Both the position numbers and the translations under genes were made by a program. A stretch of DNA of 7,254 nucleotides from UBA668 sp049318165. Its GTDB lineage: Bacteria > Actinomycetota > Acidimicrobiia > Acidimicrobiales > Ilumatobacteraceae. Under the pieces are notes generated by a model, which worked only from the letters and a program-made list of their open reading frames with translations, ran no database searches and was not told the origin of the DNA. Shown here one piece after another: positions 1-6,728 of this stretch (within the stretch, counting starts at the first letter, position 1; the number at the start of each line of letters is the position of its first letter). The stretch spans positions 1-7,254 of the forward strand of contig JBMOGW010000183.1 of the NCBI GenBank assembly GCA_049318165.1, written 5' to 3'.

Positions 1-1193
1 TGGTGGTGAGCGGCTGCATCATGATGCGCGTCTGCCACCTCGACACCTGCCCGGTCGGCGTGGCCACCCAGAACCCGGAGCTGCGCAAGAAGTTCAGCGG
101 CAAGCCCGAGTTCGTCGTCAACTTCATGGAGTACATCGCGCAGGAGGTGCGCGAGCACATGGCGGCCCTGGGCTTCCGCTCGATGGACGAGATGATCGGC
201 CACGTGGAGGTGCTCGACACCCGCACCGCGGTGGATCACTGGAAGGCGAAGGGCCTCGACATCAGCCCGATCCTCGCGGTGCCGCAGAACCCGTACGGTC
301 AGACGCTGCACCAGTCGGTCCACCAGGACCACGACCTCGAGTACGCGCTCGACCGCCGGCTGATCGCCGCGTGCGAACCGGCCATCGAACGCGGCGAGGC
401 CGTGACGGCGGAGTTCACGATCAAGAACGTGAACCGCACCGTCGGCACGATGCTCGGCAACGCGATCACCAAGCGCCACGGCGGCGCCGGGCTGCCGGAC
501 GGCACGATCGACCTCCGGTTCCGTGGTTCCGCCGGCCAGAGCTTCGGTGCCTTCGTGCCCAAGGGCGTGACGATGACGCTCGAGGGTGACGCCAACGACT
601 ACGTCGGCAAGGGCCTCAGCGGTGGGCGAGTGGTGGTGCGACCGGACCGCCGTGCGACCTTCGTCGCCGAGGAGCAGATCATCGCCGGCAACGTGATCGG
701 CTATGGCGCCACCGGTGGCGAGATCTTCCTGCGCGGCATCGTCGGCGAGCGCTTCTGCGTCCGCAACTCGGGGGCCACCGCAGTGGTCGAGGGCGTGGGC
801 GACCACGGCTGCGAGTACATGACCGGCGGCCGTGTCGTCGTGCTCGGCCCGACGGGCCGCAACTTCGGCGCCGGCATGAGTGGCGGCATCGCCTATCTGT
901 ACGACCCGGATGACGTGTTCGCCGCCAAGTTGAACGGCGAGATGGTGCGCATGCAGGGCCTCGACGACAGCGACCGCGAGTTCCTGCGCACCACGATCGA
1001 GGCACACGTACGCCACACCGACAGCGCGGTGGGGCAGCGGATCCTCGACGGGTTCGACGCCGAGGTGTCGGCGTTCAAGCGGGTGATGCCCATCGACTAC
1101 GAGCGGGTGTTGACGGTGATGGCCACCGCAGAGGCGGACGGCCTGGACGAAGAGCAGACGCTGGCGAAGGTGATGGAGGCGAGCCGTGGGTGA
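1..1193 (+). CDS. gltB: Glutamate synthase large subunit, C-terminal part (5' truncated by window edge)
   Basis: This is the last ~397 codons of the large (alpha) subunit of glutamate synthase. The enzyme uses ammonia released from glutamine to convert 2-oxoglutarate to glutamate, on FMN, with electrons arriving through Fe-S clusters. The visible part begins in the end of the FMN-binding domain. Cysteines encoded at 15-17, 33-35 and 48-50 have the C-x5-C-x4-C spacing known to bind the 3Fe-4S cluster, within GCIMMRVCHLDTCPVGVATQ. From about 430 to 910 lies the GXGXG beta-helix domain, seen as repeated Gly-rich turns such as GLSGGRVVV, GYGATGGEIF, YMTGGRVVV and GAGMSGGIAYLYDP. The family is about 1500 residues, so roughly three quarters lies upstream of the window; the GTG at position 3 is internal and not a start. 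The stop at 1191-1193 overlaps the gltD start by 8 bp. The reading frame is intact. Confidence 0.97.
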   Translation, partial: VVSGCIMMRVCHLDTCPVGVATQNPELRKKFSGKPEFVVNFMEYIAQEVREHMAALGFRSMDEMIGHVEVLDTRTAVDHWKAKGLDISPILAVPQNPYGQTLHQSVHQDHDLEYALDRRLIAACEPAIERGEAVTAEFTIKNVNRTVGTMLGNAITKRHGGAGLPDGTIDLRFRGSAGQSFGAFVPKGVTMTLEGDANDYVGKGLSGGRVVVRPDRRATFVAEEQIIAGNVIGYGATGGEIFLRGIVGERFCVRNSGATAVVEGVGDHGCEYMTGGRVVVLGPTGRNFGAGMSGGIAYLYDPDDVFAAKLNGEMVRMQGLDDSDREFLRTTIEAHVRHTDSAVGQRILDGFDAEVSAFKRVMPIDYERVLTVMATAEADGLDEEQTLAKVMEASRG

Positions 1194-2637
1194 GACAACA
1201 GGCTTTCTGCAGTGGGTGCGCGTCACCCCGAAGCACCGCCCGGTGGACGAGCGGCTGAAGGACTGGAAGGAGGTCTACGAGGACTTCCCGCAGGACACCC
1301 TGAAGCTGCAGGCGGGCCGTTGCATGGACTGCGGCATCCCGTTCTGCAACAACGGCTGCCCCCTCGGCAACCTGATTCCTGACTGGAACGACCTCGTCTA
1401 CCGCGAGCACTGGCGCGACGCCATCGACCGCCTGCACGCCACGAACAACTTCCCCGAGTTCACCGGCCGCCTGTGCCCGGCGCCGTGCGAGAGCGCGTGC
1501 GTGCTCGGCATCAACAACGACCCGGTGAGCATCAAGCAGGTGGAGGTCGAGATCATCGACCGCGCCTGGGACGAGGGCTGGGTGCTGCCGCAGACCCCCA
1601 CGGTGATGACCGGCAAGCGGGTCGTCGTCATCGGCTCCGGTCCCGCCGGCCTCGCCACTGCGCAACAGTTGACGCGTGCGGGCCACGAAGTGGTCGTGCT
1701 CGAGCGCGCTGACCGCATCGGTGGCCTCCTTCGCTACGGCATCCCCGAGTTCAAGATGGAGAAGCGTCACGTCGACCGGCGCATCGCGCAGATGGAGGCC
1801 GAGGGCACCGAGTTCCGCACGAACGCGGTCGTCGGCGGCAACATCGACATCGAGGTGCTGCTTGCGTCGTACGACGCGGTGGTGCTGGCAGCGGGTGCCA
1901 CCGCATGGCGCGACCTGCCGGTGCCCGGCCGCGAGTTGCGCGGCGTCCACCAGGCGATGGAGTACCTGCCGGGGGCGAACCGCGAGCAGCTCGGCGACGG
2001 TCCTGCTCCCATCAACGTCGCCGGCAAGCACGTGGTGATCATCGGTGGCGGTGACACCGGCGCCGATTGCCTGGGCACCGCGCATCGCCAGGGCGCGGCA
2101 TCCGTGACCCAGTTGGAGATCATGCCTCGACCGCCGGAGAAGCGGAACGCGGCCGGCAACCCGTGGCCGCAGTTCGCGATGGTCTACAAGGTGACCTCGG
2201 CCCACGAAGAGGGCGGCGAGCGCCTGTACAGCGTGAACACCGAGCGCTTCGTCGACGACGGCGAGGGCAACGTGCGTGCGCTGCTGATCCACGAGGTGCA
2301 GATGGTCGACGGGCGCTTTCAGAAGATCGAGGGCACCGACCGTGAGCTGCCGGCCGATCACGTGTTCCTCGCGATGGGCTTCGTCGGTCCGGAGAAGGGC
2401 TCGTGGCTCGATCAGCTCGGCGTGTCGCTGGACGAGCGCGGCAACGTGTCGCGCAACGACCAGTACATGACCAACGTCCCCGGCGTGTTCGTCGCGGGCG
2501 ACATGGGCCGTGGCCAGAGCCTCATCGTGTGGGCGATCGCGGAGGGTCGTTCCGCCGCGGCAGGTGTGGACCGTTGGCTGATGGGGGAGACCCAGCTGCC
2601 GGTGCCGATCGCACCGACCGCGCGCCCACTTCAGTGA
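1186..2637 (+). CDS. gltD: Glutamate synthase small subunit (NADPH-dependent, beta)
   Basis: This 483-residue protein takes electrons from NADPH through FAD and passes them through Fe-S clusters to GltB. An N-terminal ferredoxin-like adapter carries two Cys groups, C46/C49/C54/C58 (CMDCGIPFCNNGCP) and C97/C101/C105 (CPAPCESAC), the usual 4Fe-4S ligands. The first FAD-binding dinucleotide fold starts near residue 144 with GSGPAGL (150-156) and RIGGLLRYGIP follows. The NADPH fold carries GGGDTGADC near 287-295. The C-terminal FAD motif is GVFVAGDMGRGQSLIVWAI (433 onward). Length matches the family (about 470-490). The GTG start at 1186 is preferred: GGAGG at 1175-1179 sits 6 nt upstream, and the overlap with the gltB stop suggests translational coupling. 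The protein belongs to the wider family of GltD-like oxidoreductases, but the gltB neighbour makes the assignment firm. Confidence 0.97.
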   Translation: MGETTGFLQWVRVTPKHRPVDERLKDWKEVYEDFPQDTLKLQAGRCMDCGIPFCNNGCPLGNLIPDWNDLVYREHWRDAIDRLHATNNFPEFTGRLCPAPCESACVLGINNDPVSIKQVEVEIIDRAWDEGWVLPQTPTVMTGKRVVVIGSGPAGLATAQQLTRAGHEVVVLERADRIGGLLRYGIPEFKMEKRHVDRRIAQMEAEGTEFRTNAVVGGNIDIEVLLASYDAVVLAAGATAWRDLPVPGRELRGVHQAMEYLPGANREQLGDGPAPINVAGKHVVIIGGGDTGADCLGTAHRQGAASVTQLEIMPRPPEKRNAAGNPWPQFAMVYKVTSAHEEGGERLYSVNTERFVDDGEGNVRALLIHEVQMVDGRFQKIEGTDRELPADHVFLAMGFVGPEKGSWLDQLGVSLDERGNVSRNDQYMTNVPGVFVAGDMGRGQSLIVWAIAEGRSAAAGVDRWLMGETQLPVPIAPTARPLQ

Positions 2638-2647
2638 CGCCCCGATC

Positions 2648-2653
2648 TAGGCT
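2648..2653 (+). promoter_or_regulatory. Candidate -10 element (TAGGCT) for a leaderless LysM gene transcript
   Basis: TAGGCT fits the actinobacterial TANNNT -10 pattern and lies exactly 7 nt before the ATG at 2661, the distance expected if transcription starts at the start codon. There is no purine-rich ribosome binding site in the 23 bp between gltD and this gene, which supports leaderless translation. I see no convincing -35 hexamer. The inference is strengthened by the same arrangement at the yceH-like gene. Confidence 0.5.
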
Positions 2654-2660
2654 TGACAAC

Positions 2661-3296
2661 ATGAAGAGGAATTGGTTGGTCCCCGTGGGCGTCGGCGCGG
2701 CCCTGCTGCTCAGCGCATGCGGCGACAGCGCGACGGCCACCACGTCCACCGTCCTCACGCTCGAGAGCACCGCGTACCAGACGCTTCCCCCCACCCCTAG
2801 CACGCTGCCGCCGACGACCACCGTCAACGGTGCCGCGCCGCCGCCCGGGGCCACGACGCCTGATGTCACCGAATACACCGTCAAGTCCGGCGACGTGCAG
2901 TTCACCGTGGCCAACAAGTTCGGCGTCACCCTCGACGCGCTCAACCTGGCCAACGCCGACACCGCCGGGTACGGCGCCTTCTACGTGGGTCTGAAGATCA
3001 AGATTCCGGCGGGGGCCACCATCCCCACCGAGACCACCGCACCGCCCAGCGGCGCCACCGACCCGACGCAGCCGACCACTCCGGCCGAGACGACCACCAC
3101 GCTCGCCGGTGGCGGGTCGAACTGCGCGCAGGGCAGCTACACCATCCAGCCGGGCGACCTGCCGAGCACCGTGGCGAAGAAGTTCGACGTCACGGTCGCC
3201 CAACTCGAGGAGGCCAACGCGGCCACCAAGGGCTACAAGAACTTCATCGTCGGTGTGAAGATCATCATCCCGGCCAAGGAAGGCTGCTCCGGCTGA
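2661..3296 (+). CDS. Secreted lipoprotein with two LysM domains
   Basis: This is a 211-residue exported protein likely to bind cell-wall glycan. The start is set at ATG 2661; the open frame extends upstream, but only as an out-of-frame overlap with gltD. The N-terminus is a lipoprotein signal: MKRNW, a hydrophobic stretch, then the lipobox LLLSAC with the lipidated Cys at 20. A Thr/Pro-rich linker (about 21-69) follows, then LysM 1 (about 71-117), a second Thr/Pro/Ala linker (118-153), and LysM 2 (159-205). The two LysM modules align without gaps over 46 residues with 26 identities by hand count, indicating internal duplication. Both have GD after the first strand, a KF-x-VT helix start and end in K-I-x-I-P-A. 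Cys155 and Cys209 bracket the second module and could form a disulfide. There is no catalytic domain, so a structural or adaptor role at the cell surface is the best guess. It ends 3 bp before the convergent VOC gene. Confidence 0.9.
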   Translation: MKRNWLVPVGVGAALLLSACGDSATATTSTVLTLESTAYQTLPPTPSTLPPTTTVNGAAPPPGATTPDVTEYTVKSGDVQFTVANKFGVTLDALNLANADTAGYGAFYVGLKIKIPAGATIPTETTAPPSGATDPTQPTTPAETTTTLAGGGSNCAQGSYTIQPGDLPSTVAKKFDVTVAQLEEANAATKGYKNFIVGVKIIIPAKEGCSG

Positions 3297-3299
3297 GGC

Positions 3300-3962
3300 T
3301 CACACCAGGCGAACGGTGATGCCGCAGAGGCGCATCTCCTCGCCGGCGCGCCGGCGGTCGGTGGCCACCAACTCGAGCTCGTCGAGGCCCTCGCCGCGCA
3401 CTCCGGCGGGCTGAAAGGTGACGGCGTGCTCGACGCCGACGGTTCGCCAACGGGCGCGCATCGCCACCGGGTCCCTCGCGCCGATCACCACACCCGCAAT
3501 ACCCGTCACCACCGAGGTGTTCGAGTGCGCCACCCAGCTCGGGCCACCCCAGCGCCACGCGCCGTTCGGCACCGGCTGGTCGATGCTGACGATCGCGCCG
3601 CCCACGTCGGCGGGGTGGAGGTGGCGGCCGCGGATGTCCGGGAGATCGCCGGACCACACGATGCGCACACCCTGCTCGTGCAACGCCGCTTCACGTGCAT
3701 CCAGATCGTCGACCTCGTAGATCGCCATGTAGCCGCCGTCGCCGCCGCGCTTGTCGAGCAGGCGCCCGGCGGTCGTGCCGTCCTGGGTGGGGGAGACCAC
3801 CTCCAAGAACTGGTCGCCGATGAGCAGCAGTGCGTTGTGAAGGCCGAACGCGCTCACGCCCGGGTCGCGGTAGCAGACCTCGAGTCCGAGCCGCTCGCAC
3901 AGCTCGTCCACCGCGGGGTCGAGGTCCCGCGCCACCAGTGCCACCTGTCGCAGACGGATCAT
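3300..3962 (-). CDS. VOC superfamily (glyoxalase/bleomycin-resistance fold) protein
   Basis: This is a 220-residue soluble protein of the vicinal-oxygen-chelate fold, specific function unknown. The first beta-alpha-beta-beta-beta half starts RQVALVARDLDPAVDELCERLGL, with QFLEVVSP near residues 51-58. The second module runs through GGYMAIYEVDDLDAREAALHEQGVRIVW (about 76-103) to DLPDIRGRHLHPADVGGAIVSID (106-128). Candidate metal ligands are Glu54 and His114 or His116. The position often filled by the first-strand His (HVAL) is Gln6 here, so classical metal binding is uncertain. A C-terminal region (about 135-220) opens like another VOC half (VTGIAGVVIGARDPVAMRARW) but looks degenerate. The ATG at 3962 gives MIRLRQVAL, the usual family N-terminus; an in-frame ATG at 3986 adds eight residues without family resemblance and would reach into the divergent promoter. 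The gene is divergent from the yceH-like gene and convergent with the LysM gene. Confidence 0.85.
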   Translation of the reverse strand: MIRLRQVALVARDLDPAVDELCERLGLEVCYRDPGVSAFGLHNALLLIGDQFLEVVSPTQDGTTAGRLLDKRGGDGGYMAIYEVDDLDAREAALHEQGVRIVWSGDLPDIRGRHLHPADVGGAIVSIDQPVPNGAWRWGGPSWVAHSNTSVVTGIAGVVIGARDPVAMRARWRTVGVEHAVTFQPAGVRGEGLDELELVATDRRRAGEEMRLCGITVRLV

Positions 3963-3969
3963 GCGCGAC

Positions 3970-3975
3970 AGCCTT
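3970..3975 (-). promoter_or_regulatory. Weak candidate -10 (AAGGCT) for the VOC gene
   Basis: Read on the minus strand, AAGGCT lies 7 nt before the ATG at 3962, the same spacing as the TAGGCT and TATCGT elements of the two plus-strand neighbours. It deviates from TANNNT at the first base. The alternative is leadered translation using GGAAGG, 9 nt upstream of the same ATG, as a weak ribosome binding site. The sequence does not decide between them. Confidence 0.25.
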
Positions 3976-3990
3976 CCACGACCCACTGGG

Positions 3991-3996
3991 TATCGT
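3991..3996 (+). promoter_or_regulatory. Candidate -10 element (TATCGT) for a leaderless yceH-like transcript
   Basis: TATCGT matches TANNNT and ends 7 nt before the ATG at 4004. The bases between (GCGCACC) contain no ribosome binding site. This is the expected geometry of a leaderless actinobacterial gene. No clear -35 is visible. The 41-bp divergent region must also hold the VOC promoter, so the two promoters would overlap. Confidence 0.5.
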
Positions 3997-4003
3997 GCGC
4001 ACC

Positions 4004-4654
4004 ATGCTGACGGGGATCGAAGGACGCGTGTTGGGCTGCCTGCTGGAGAAGGAGCGCACCACGCCCGACCTGTATCCGCTCACGCTCAACGCACTGGTGG
4101 CCGCGTGCAACCAGTCGACGTCGCGTGAGCCGGTGATGCACCTGGAGGACCACGACGTCGACGCGGCGCTGGTGTCGTTGAAGGCGCAGGGGTTGCTCCG
4201 CTTCGTGCACCCGACGTCCGGGCGCGGTGTCACGAAGTACCGGCAGGTCGCCACCGAGTCGTGGGCGCTCGAGCCGGATGCCGCGGCCGTGGTGGCCGTG
4301 CTGCTGTTGCGCGGGCCGCAGACCAGCGGCGAGCTGCGCACGCGTTCCGAGCGGCTGCACGAGTTCTCGTCGGCGGAGGAGGTCGAGGCCGTACTGCACG
4401 CGCTCGCGGTCGACGAGCGCGTCGTGTTGCTCGAGCGCCTGCCGGGGCAGAAGGAGGCGCGTTGGCAGCAGCGTTTCGCCGAGGAATCCGAGGTCACCTT
4501 CGTGGCGGGCGCGGCGGAGGCTGGGGACGTGCGCGGCGGCGTGGCCGATCGGGTGCGCGACCTGGAGGCGCGAGTGGCGCGCTTGGAAGCCGCGCTCGCC
4601 GATCTGCTGCCTGCCGACCACGGTATGGCCGCTGACCAGGTCCTTCTCGACTGA
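4004..4654 (+). CDS. DUF480 / YceH-family (UPF0502) winged-helix protein
   Basis: This is a 216-residue protein of the DUF480 family, known from E. coli YceH; its biochemical role is not established. The N-terminus shows the family hallmarks: LTGIEGRVLGCLLEKERTTP, then DLYPLTLNALVAACNQ and STSREPVMHLEDHDV, then a helix and TKYRQVA (first winged helix, about 1-80). The second winged helix covers roughly 85-165 and includes AVLLLRGPQTSGELRTR and VEAVLHALA, ending near LLERLPGQKEARWQQRF. The C-terminus (about 180-202) is a heptad-patterned helix, VADRVRDLEARVARLEAALADLL region, likely a short coiled coil for oligomerisation; the last 14 residues look unstructured. Length agrees with E. coli YceH (about 215). 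The fold suggests nucleic-acid binding, but no direct evidence exists here. The ATG at 4004 is the family start; no ribosome binding site precedes it. Confidence 0.93.
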   Translation: MLTGIEGRVLGCLLEKERTTPDLYPLTLNALVAACNQSTSREPVMHLEDHDVDAALVSLKAQGLLRFVHPTSGRGVTKYRQVATESWALEPDAAAVVAVLLLRGPQTSGELRTRSERLHEFSSAEEVEAVLHALAVDERVVLLERLPGQKEARWQQRFAEESEVTFVAGAAEAGDVRGGVADRVRDLEARVARLEAALADLLPADHGMAADQVLLD

Positions 4655-4655
4655 C

Positions 4656-4676
4656 CGGCGGCAAGTTCAGCCGCTG
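4656..4676 (+). terminator. Possible hairpin after the yceH-like gene
   Basis: CGGCGGC at 4656-4662 can pair with GCCGCTG at 4670-4676 (7 bp, one G-U pair) around a 7-nt loop, beginning one base after the yceH-like stop codon. Only two T residues follow, so it lacks the U tract of a standard intrinsic terminator. In a GC-rich genome such a stem could arise by chance. Confidence 0.35.
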
Positions 4677-4713
4677 TTCGCCCGACGTTGGCCCGCAGAT
4701 CATCTGGTTCTGC

Positions 4714-4732
4714 TCAAGATGACGTCAAGATG
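4714..4732. repeat. Direct repeat TCAAGATG-ACG-TCAAGATG with 11-bp period
   Basis: Two perfect 8-bp copies, at 4714-4721 and 4725-4732, are separated by 3 bp, giving a centre-to-centre distance of 11 bp, about one helical turn. Such tandem direct repeats are typical binding sites of OmpR/PhoB-type response regulators. A TANNNT hexamer (TACTCT, 4745-4750) lies 12 bp downstream, a distance compatible with an activator box that replaces the -35. The second copy contains the proposed ATG of the propeller gene (4730-4732). The regulator is not identifiable. Confidence 0.5.
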
Positions 4733-6682
4733 GGATCATCGGCCTACTCTGAGCGCGTCCGTCGACCGCGTGCGGCTGTGGCGTTGGTCGCTGCGCTCGC
4801 GGCCGTGTGGGGCGTCGTCGTCGTGGCCGGATCGAACGCCGACGCCATCGTCTCGCCGGGCTGCGTGGTCGACACCACTGGGCTCATCGGGGCCTGGCCG
4901 GGCACCGATCTGACCGCCAGGGTCGGCCCCGACCTGACCGGATCGGCGTCGATCGGTGCCGGCCGTATCGGCTCGGCGTTGTCGTTGGGCGGTGCCGACA
5001 TCGTCGGCGCGGCGGGGCTACCGGCCGTCTCCACGGGCGTCACGGCCGAGCTGTGGGTGAAGCCGAACCCGAACCCGTCCGGACGGACCCAGGCGTTGGT
5101 CACGCGTTGGGAGTTCCCCGGCACGTCGATCAGCACGTCCTCGTTCTCGCTCCGCCTCGACGCCGCCGGTGGTCTGATCTGGAGCACCGACGAGGACTCG
5201 GCCATCGTCCCCGTCGAGTTCCGGGCAGCGGCCTCTCAGTTGTTCGACGGGGCGTTCCATCACGTCGCCGCCACGTGGGACGCACTGACGATCGCGATCT
5301 ATGTCGACGGGGTCGTGATCGGCAGCCGGCCCTCTCAGGGTGGCCGTCTGAACGCCGCCGCCACCACTCCGTTCCGTGTCGGCTCCGAGGCGGGCATCGG
5401 CGATCCACTCGGCTTCAACGGCTCCATCGACGAGCTCGGTGTCTGGAACCGTGCGCTGACCGCCGAGGAGGTGGCCGCGATCGCCGCGTCGACCACCGTC
5501 GGCCGGTGCACGCCCACCCCGGTGCTCGCAGGCAAGGCCGTGTCGCCGGCGTCGTTCGCCAATGACCGGCTCGGCAGTTCGATCGCCATCGACGGCACGA
5601 CCGTCGTCGCCGGCTCGCCGTTCAACAGTGCTCGCACCCAGTTCGGCGGTTCGGCGTCGGTGTTCAGCCGCACCGGCACCACCCTCGCCTTGCAGGCGAC
5701 GCTCACGCCGTCAGACCCCGGGTTGGTGGACTTCTTCGGCAACGCGGTCGCCGTGTCGGGTGACACGGTGGTCGTGGGTTCCTATGCCAACAATGGCGTC
5801 GGCACCGACAGTGGCGCGGCGTACGTCTTCGTGCGCACCGGCACCACGTGGACCCAGCAGGCGAAGTTGTTCGGCAGCGAGACCACCACGGGCGACCAGT
5901 TCGGCTTCTCCGTCGCCATCGATGGCGACCTCATCGCGATCGGAGCGCCGCTCGACGACCTGCCGGGTCTCACCGACGCCGGTGCGGTGTACGTGTTCGC
6001 GCGCACGGGTGGTGTGTGGCTGCAACAGGCGAAGGTGGTTGCCGCGGCGCCGGGCACCAGTGACACGTTCGGCTCCTCGGTGGCGCTCGACGCGGCGGGT
6101 GGACGCCTCGCCGTCGGGGTGCCGCAGGACGACGGTGTGGACGATCTCAGTCAGGACGCCGGTTCGCTGCAGGTGTCGTTGCAGACCGGGACGACCTGGT
6201 CGGCGCCGCAGGTCCTCGCTGCGAGCGGGGTGCAGGCCGGCGATCGGTTCGGTGCCGCCGTGGCGATCTCGCCAACCACTGTTGTCGCCGGAGCGCCGCT
6301 CGACGACGACCTCGGCAACGACAGTGGCGCCGCGTACGTTTTCAATCTCGTCGGTGGCGCCTACGCGGCACCTTCGGAAGCGCACGCCACCGAGCCCGGA
6401 GCCGGTGACCACTTCGGCGCGTCGGTGGCCACCGACGACACGCTGGTCGCGGTGGGTGCGCCGTTCCATTCCGGCGTCGCCTCGCAAGCGGGCAAGGTGT
6501 TCGTGCTCGCCCGTGCCGATGCGACCTGGGGGCCGCTCGGCGTCCTGGTGGCCGCGGACGCCGCGGGGGGAGACTGGTTCGGTGTGTCGGTGGCCGCAGA
6601 TGCAGGGACGTTCGCGGTGGGCGCGTCGTTGGACGACGACCGGGGCAGCAACAGCGGGTCCGGGTACCTGTTCTCCGACTGA
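4730..6682 (+). CDS. Secreted LamG-domain plus seven-repeat FG-GAP beta-propeller protein
   Basis: This is a 650-residue exported protein, probably an extracellular binding or adhesion protein. A Sec signal peptide covers about 1-39: basic RVRRPR at 9-14, a hydrophobic core, likely cleavage after ADA (37-39). A laminin-G-like concanavalin-type jelly roll spans about 45-258, with FHHVAATWDALTIAIYVDGV (from 176) and NGSIDELGVWNRALTAEEVA (from 230). Cys45 and Cys260 frame it and may form a disulfide. Seven FG-GAP repeats (the type with GDxFGxSVAIDGDxxxVGAP...GAAYVF) start at 280, 335, 390, 446, 506, 561 and 616. Loops such as PLDDDLGNDSG are Asp-rich and could bind calcium, as in integrin-type propellers. 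There is no sortase motif, anchor helix or catalytic domain, so it is released or held non-covalently. The start is uncertain: ATG 4730 keeps a good signal peptide but has no ribosome binding site; TTG 4688 and GTG 4778 are alternatives. Confidence 0.88.
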   Translation: MGSSAYSERVRRPRAAVALVAALAAVWGVVVVAGSNADAIVSPGCVVDTTGLIGAWPGTDLTARVGPDLTGSASIGAGRIGSALSLGGADIVGAAGLPAVSTGVTAELWVKPNPNPSGRTQALVTRWEFPGTSISTSSFSLRLDAAGGLIWSTDEDSAIVPVEFRAAASQLFDGAFHHVAATWDALTIAIYVDGVVIGSRPSQGGRLNAAATTPFRVGSEAGIGDPLGFNGSIDELGVWNRALTAEEVAAIAASTTVGRCTPTPVLAGKAVSPASFANDRLGSSIAIDGTTVVAGSPFNSARTQFGGSASVFSRTGTTLALQATLTPSDPGLVDFFGNAVAVSGDTVVVGSYANNGVGTDSGAAYVFVRTGTTWTQQAKLFGSETTTGDQFGFSVAIDGDLIAIGAPLDDLPGLTDAGAVYVFARTGGVWLQQAKVVAAAPGTSDTFGSSVALDAAGGRLAVGVPQDDGVDDLSQDAGSLQVSLQTGTTWSAPQVLAASGVQAGDRFGAAVAISPTTVVAGAPLDDDLGNDSGAAYVFNLVGGAYAAPSEAHATEPGAGDHFGASVATDDTLVAVGAPFHSGVASQAGKVFVLARADATWGPLGVLVAADAAGGDWFGVSVAADAGTFAVGASLDDDRGSNSGSGYLFSD

Positions 6683-6709
6683 TCCGGCGCTGACCGGCAG
6701 GTTCGCGCC

Positions 6710-6728
6710 GTCGAGAGAATTTCTCGGC
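6710..6728 (+). terminator. Weak hairpin downstream of the propeller gene
   Basis: GTCGAGA (6710-6716) can pair with TCTCGGC (6722-6728), 7 bp including one G-U pair, with loop GAATT. It begins 28 nt after the propeller stop codon. No U tract follows, so it is a poor intrinsic terminator. It also lies just upstream of the DUF222 promoter. Confidence 0.3.

Noticed and set aside
1075..2361. 428-codon open frame on the minus strand opposite gltB/gltD
   Set aside because: It is antisense to well-conserved gltD, and its composition (runs of Ala, Val, His, Arg, Leu) is what the reverse of a high-GC3 gene gives. No recognisable domain.
2403..2660. N-terminal extension of the LysM gene into gltD
   Set aside because: The extension is Arg-rich shadow sequence of gltD; the lipoprotein signal begins exactly at ATG 2661.
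3830..4003. Upstream extension of the yceH-like frame
   Set aside because: It overlaps the VOC gene antisense and is Arg/Pro-rich; family resemblance starts at MLTGIEGRVLG.
4698..4740. GATCATC occurring twice (4698-4704 and 4734-4740) around the TCAAGATG repeat
   Set aside because: Short, imperfectly placed relative to the 11-bp period, and likely chance; not claimed as an operator.
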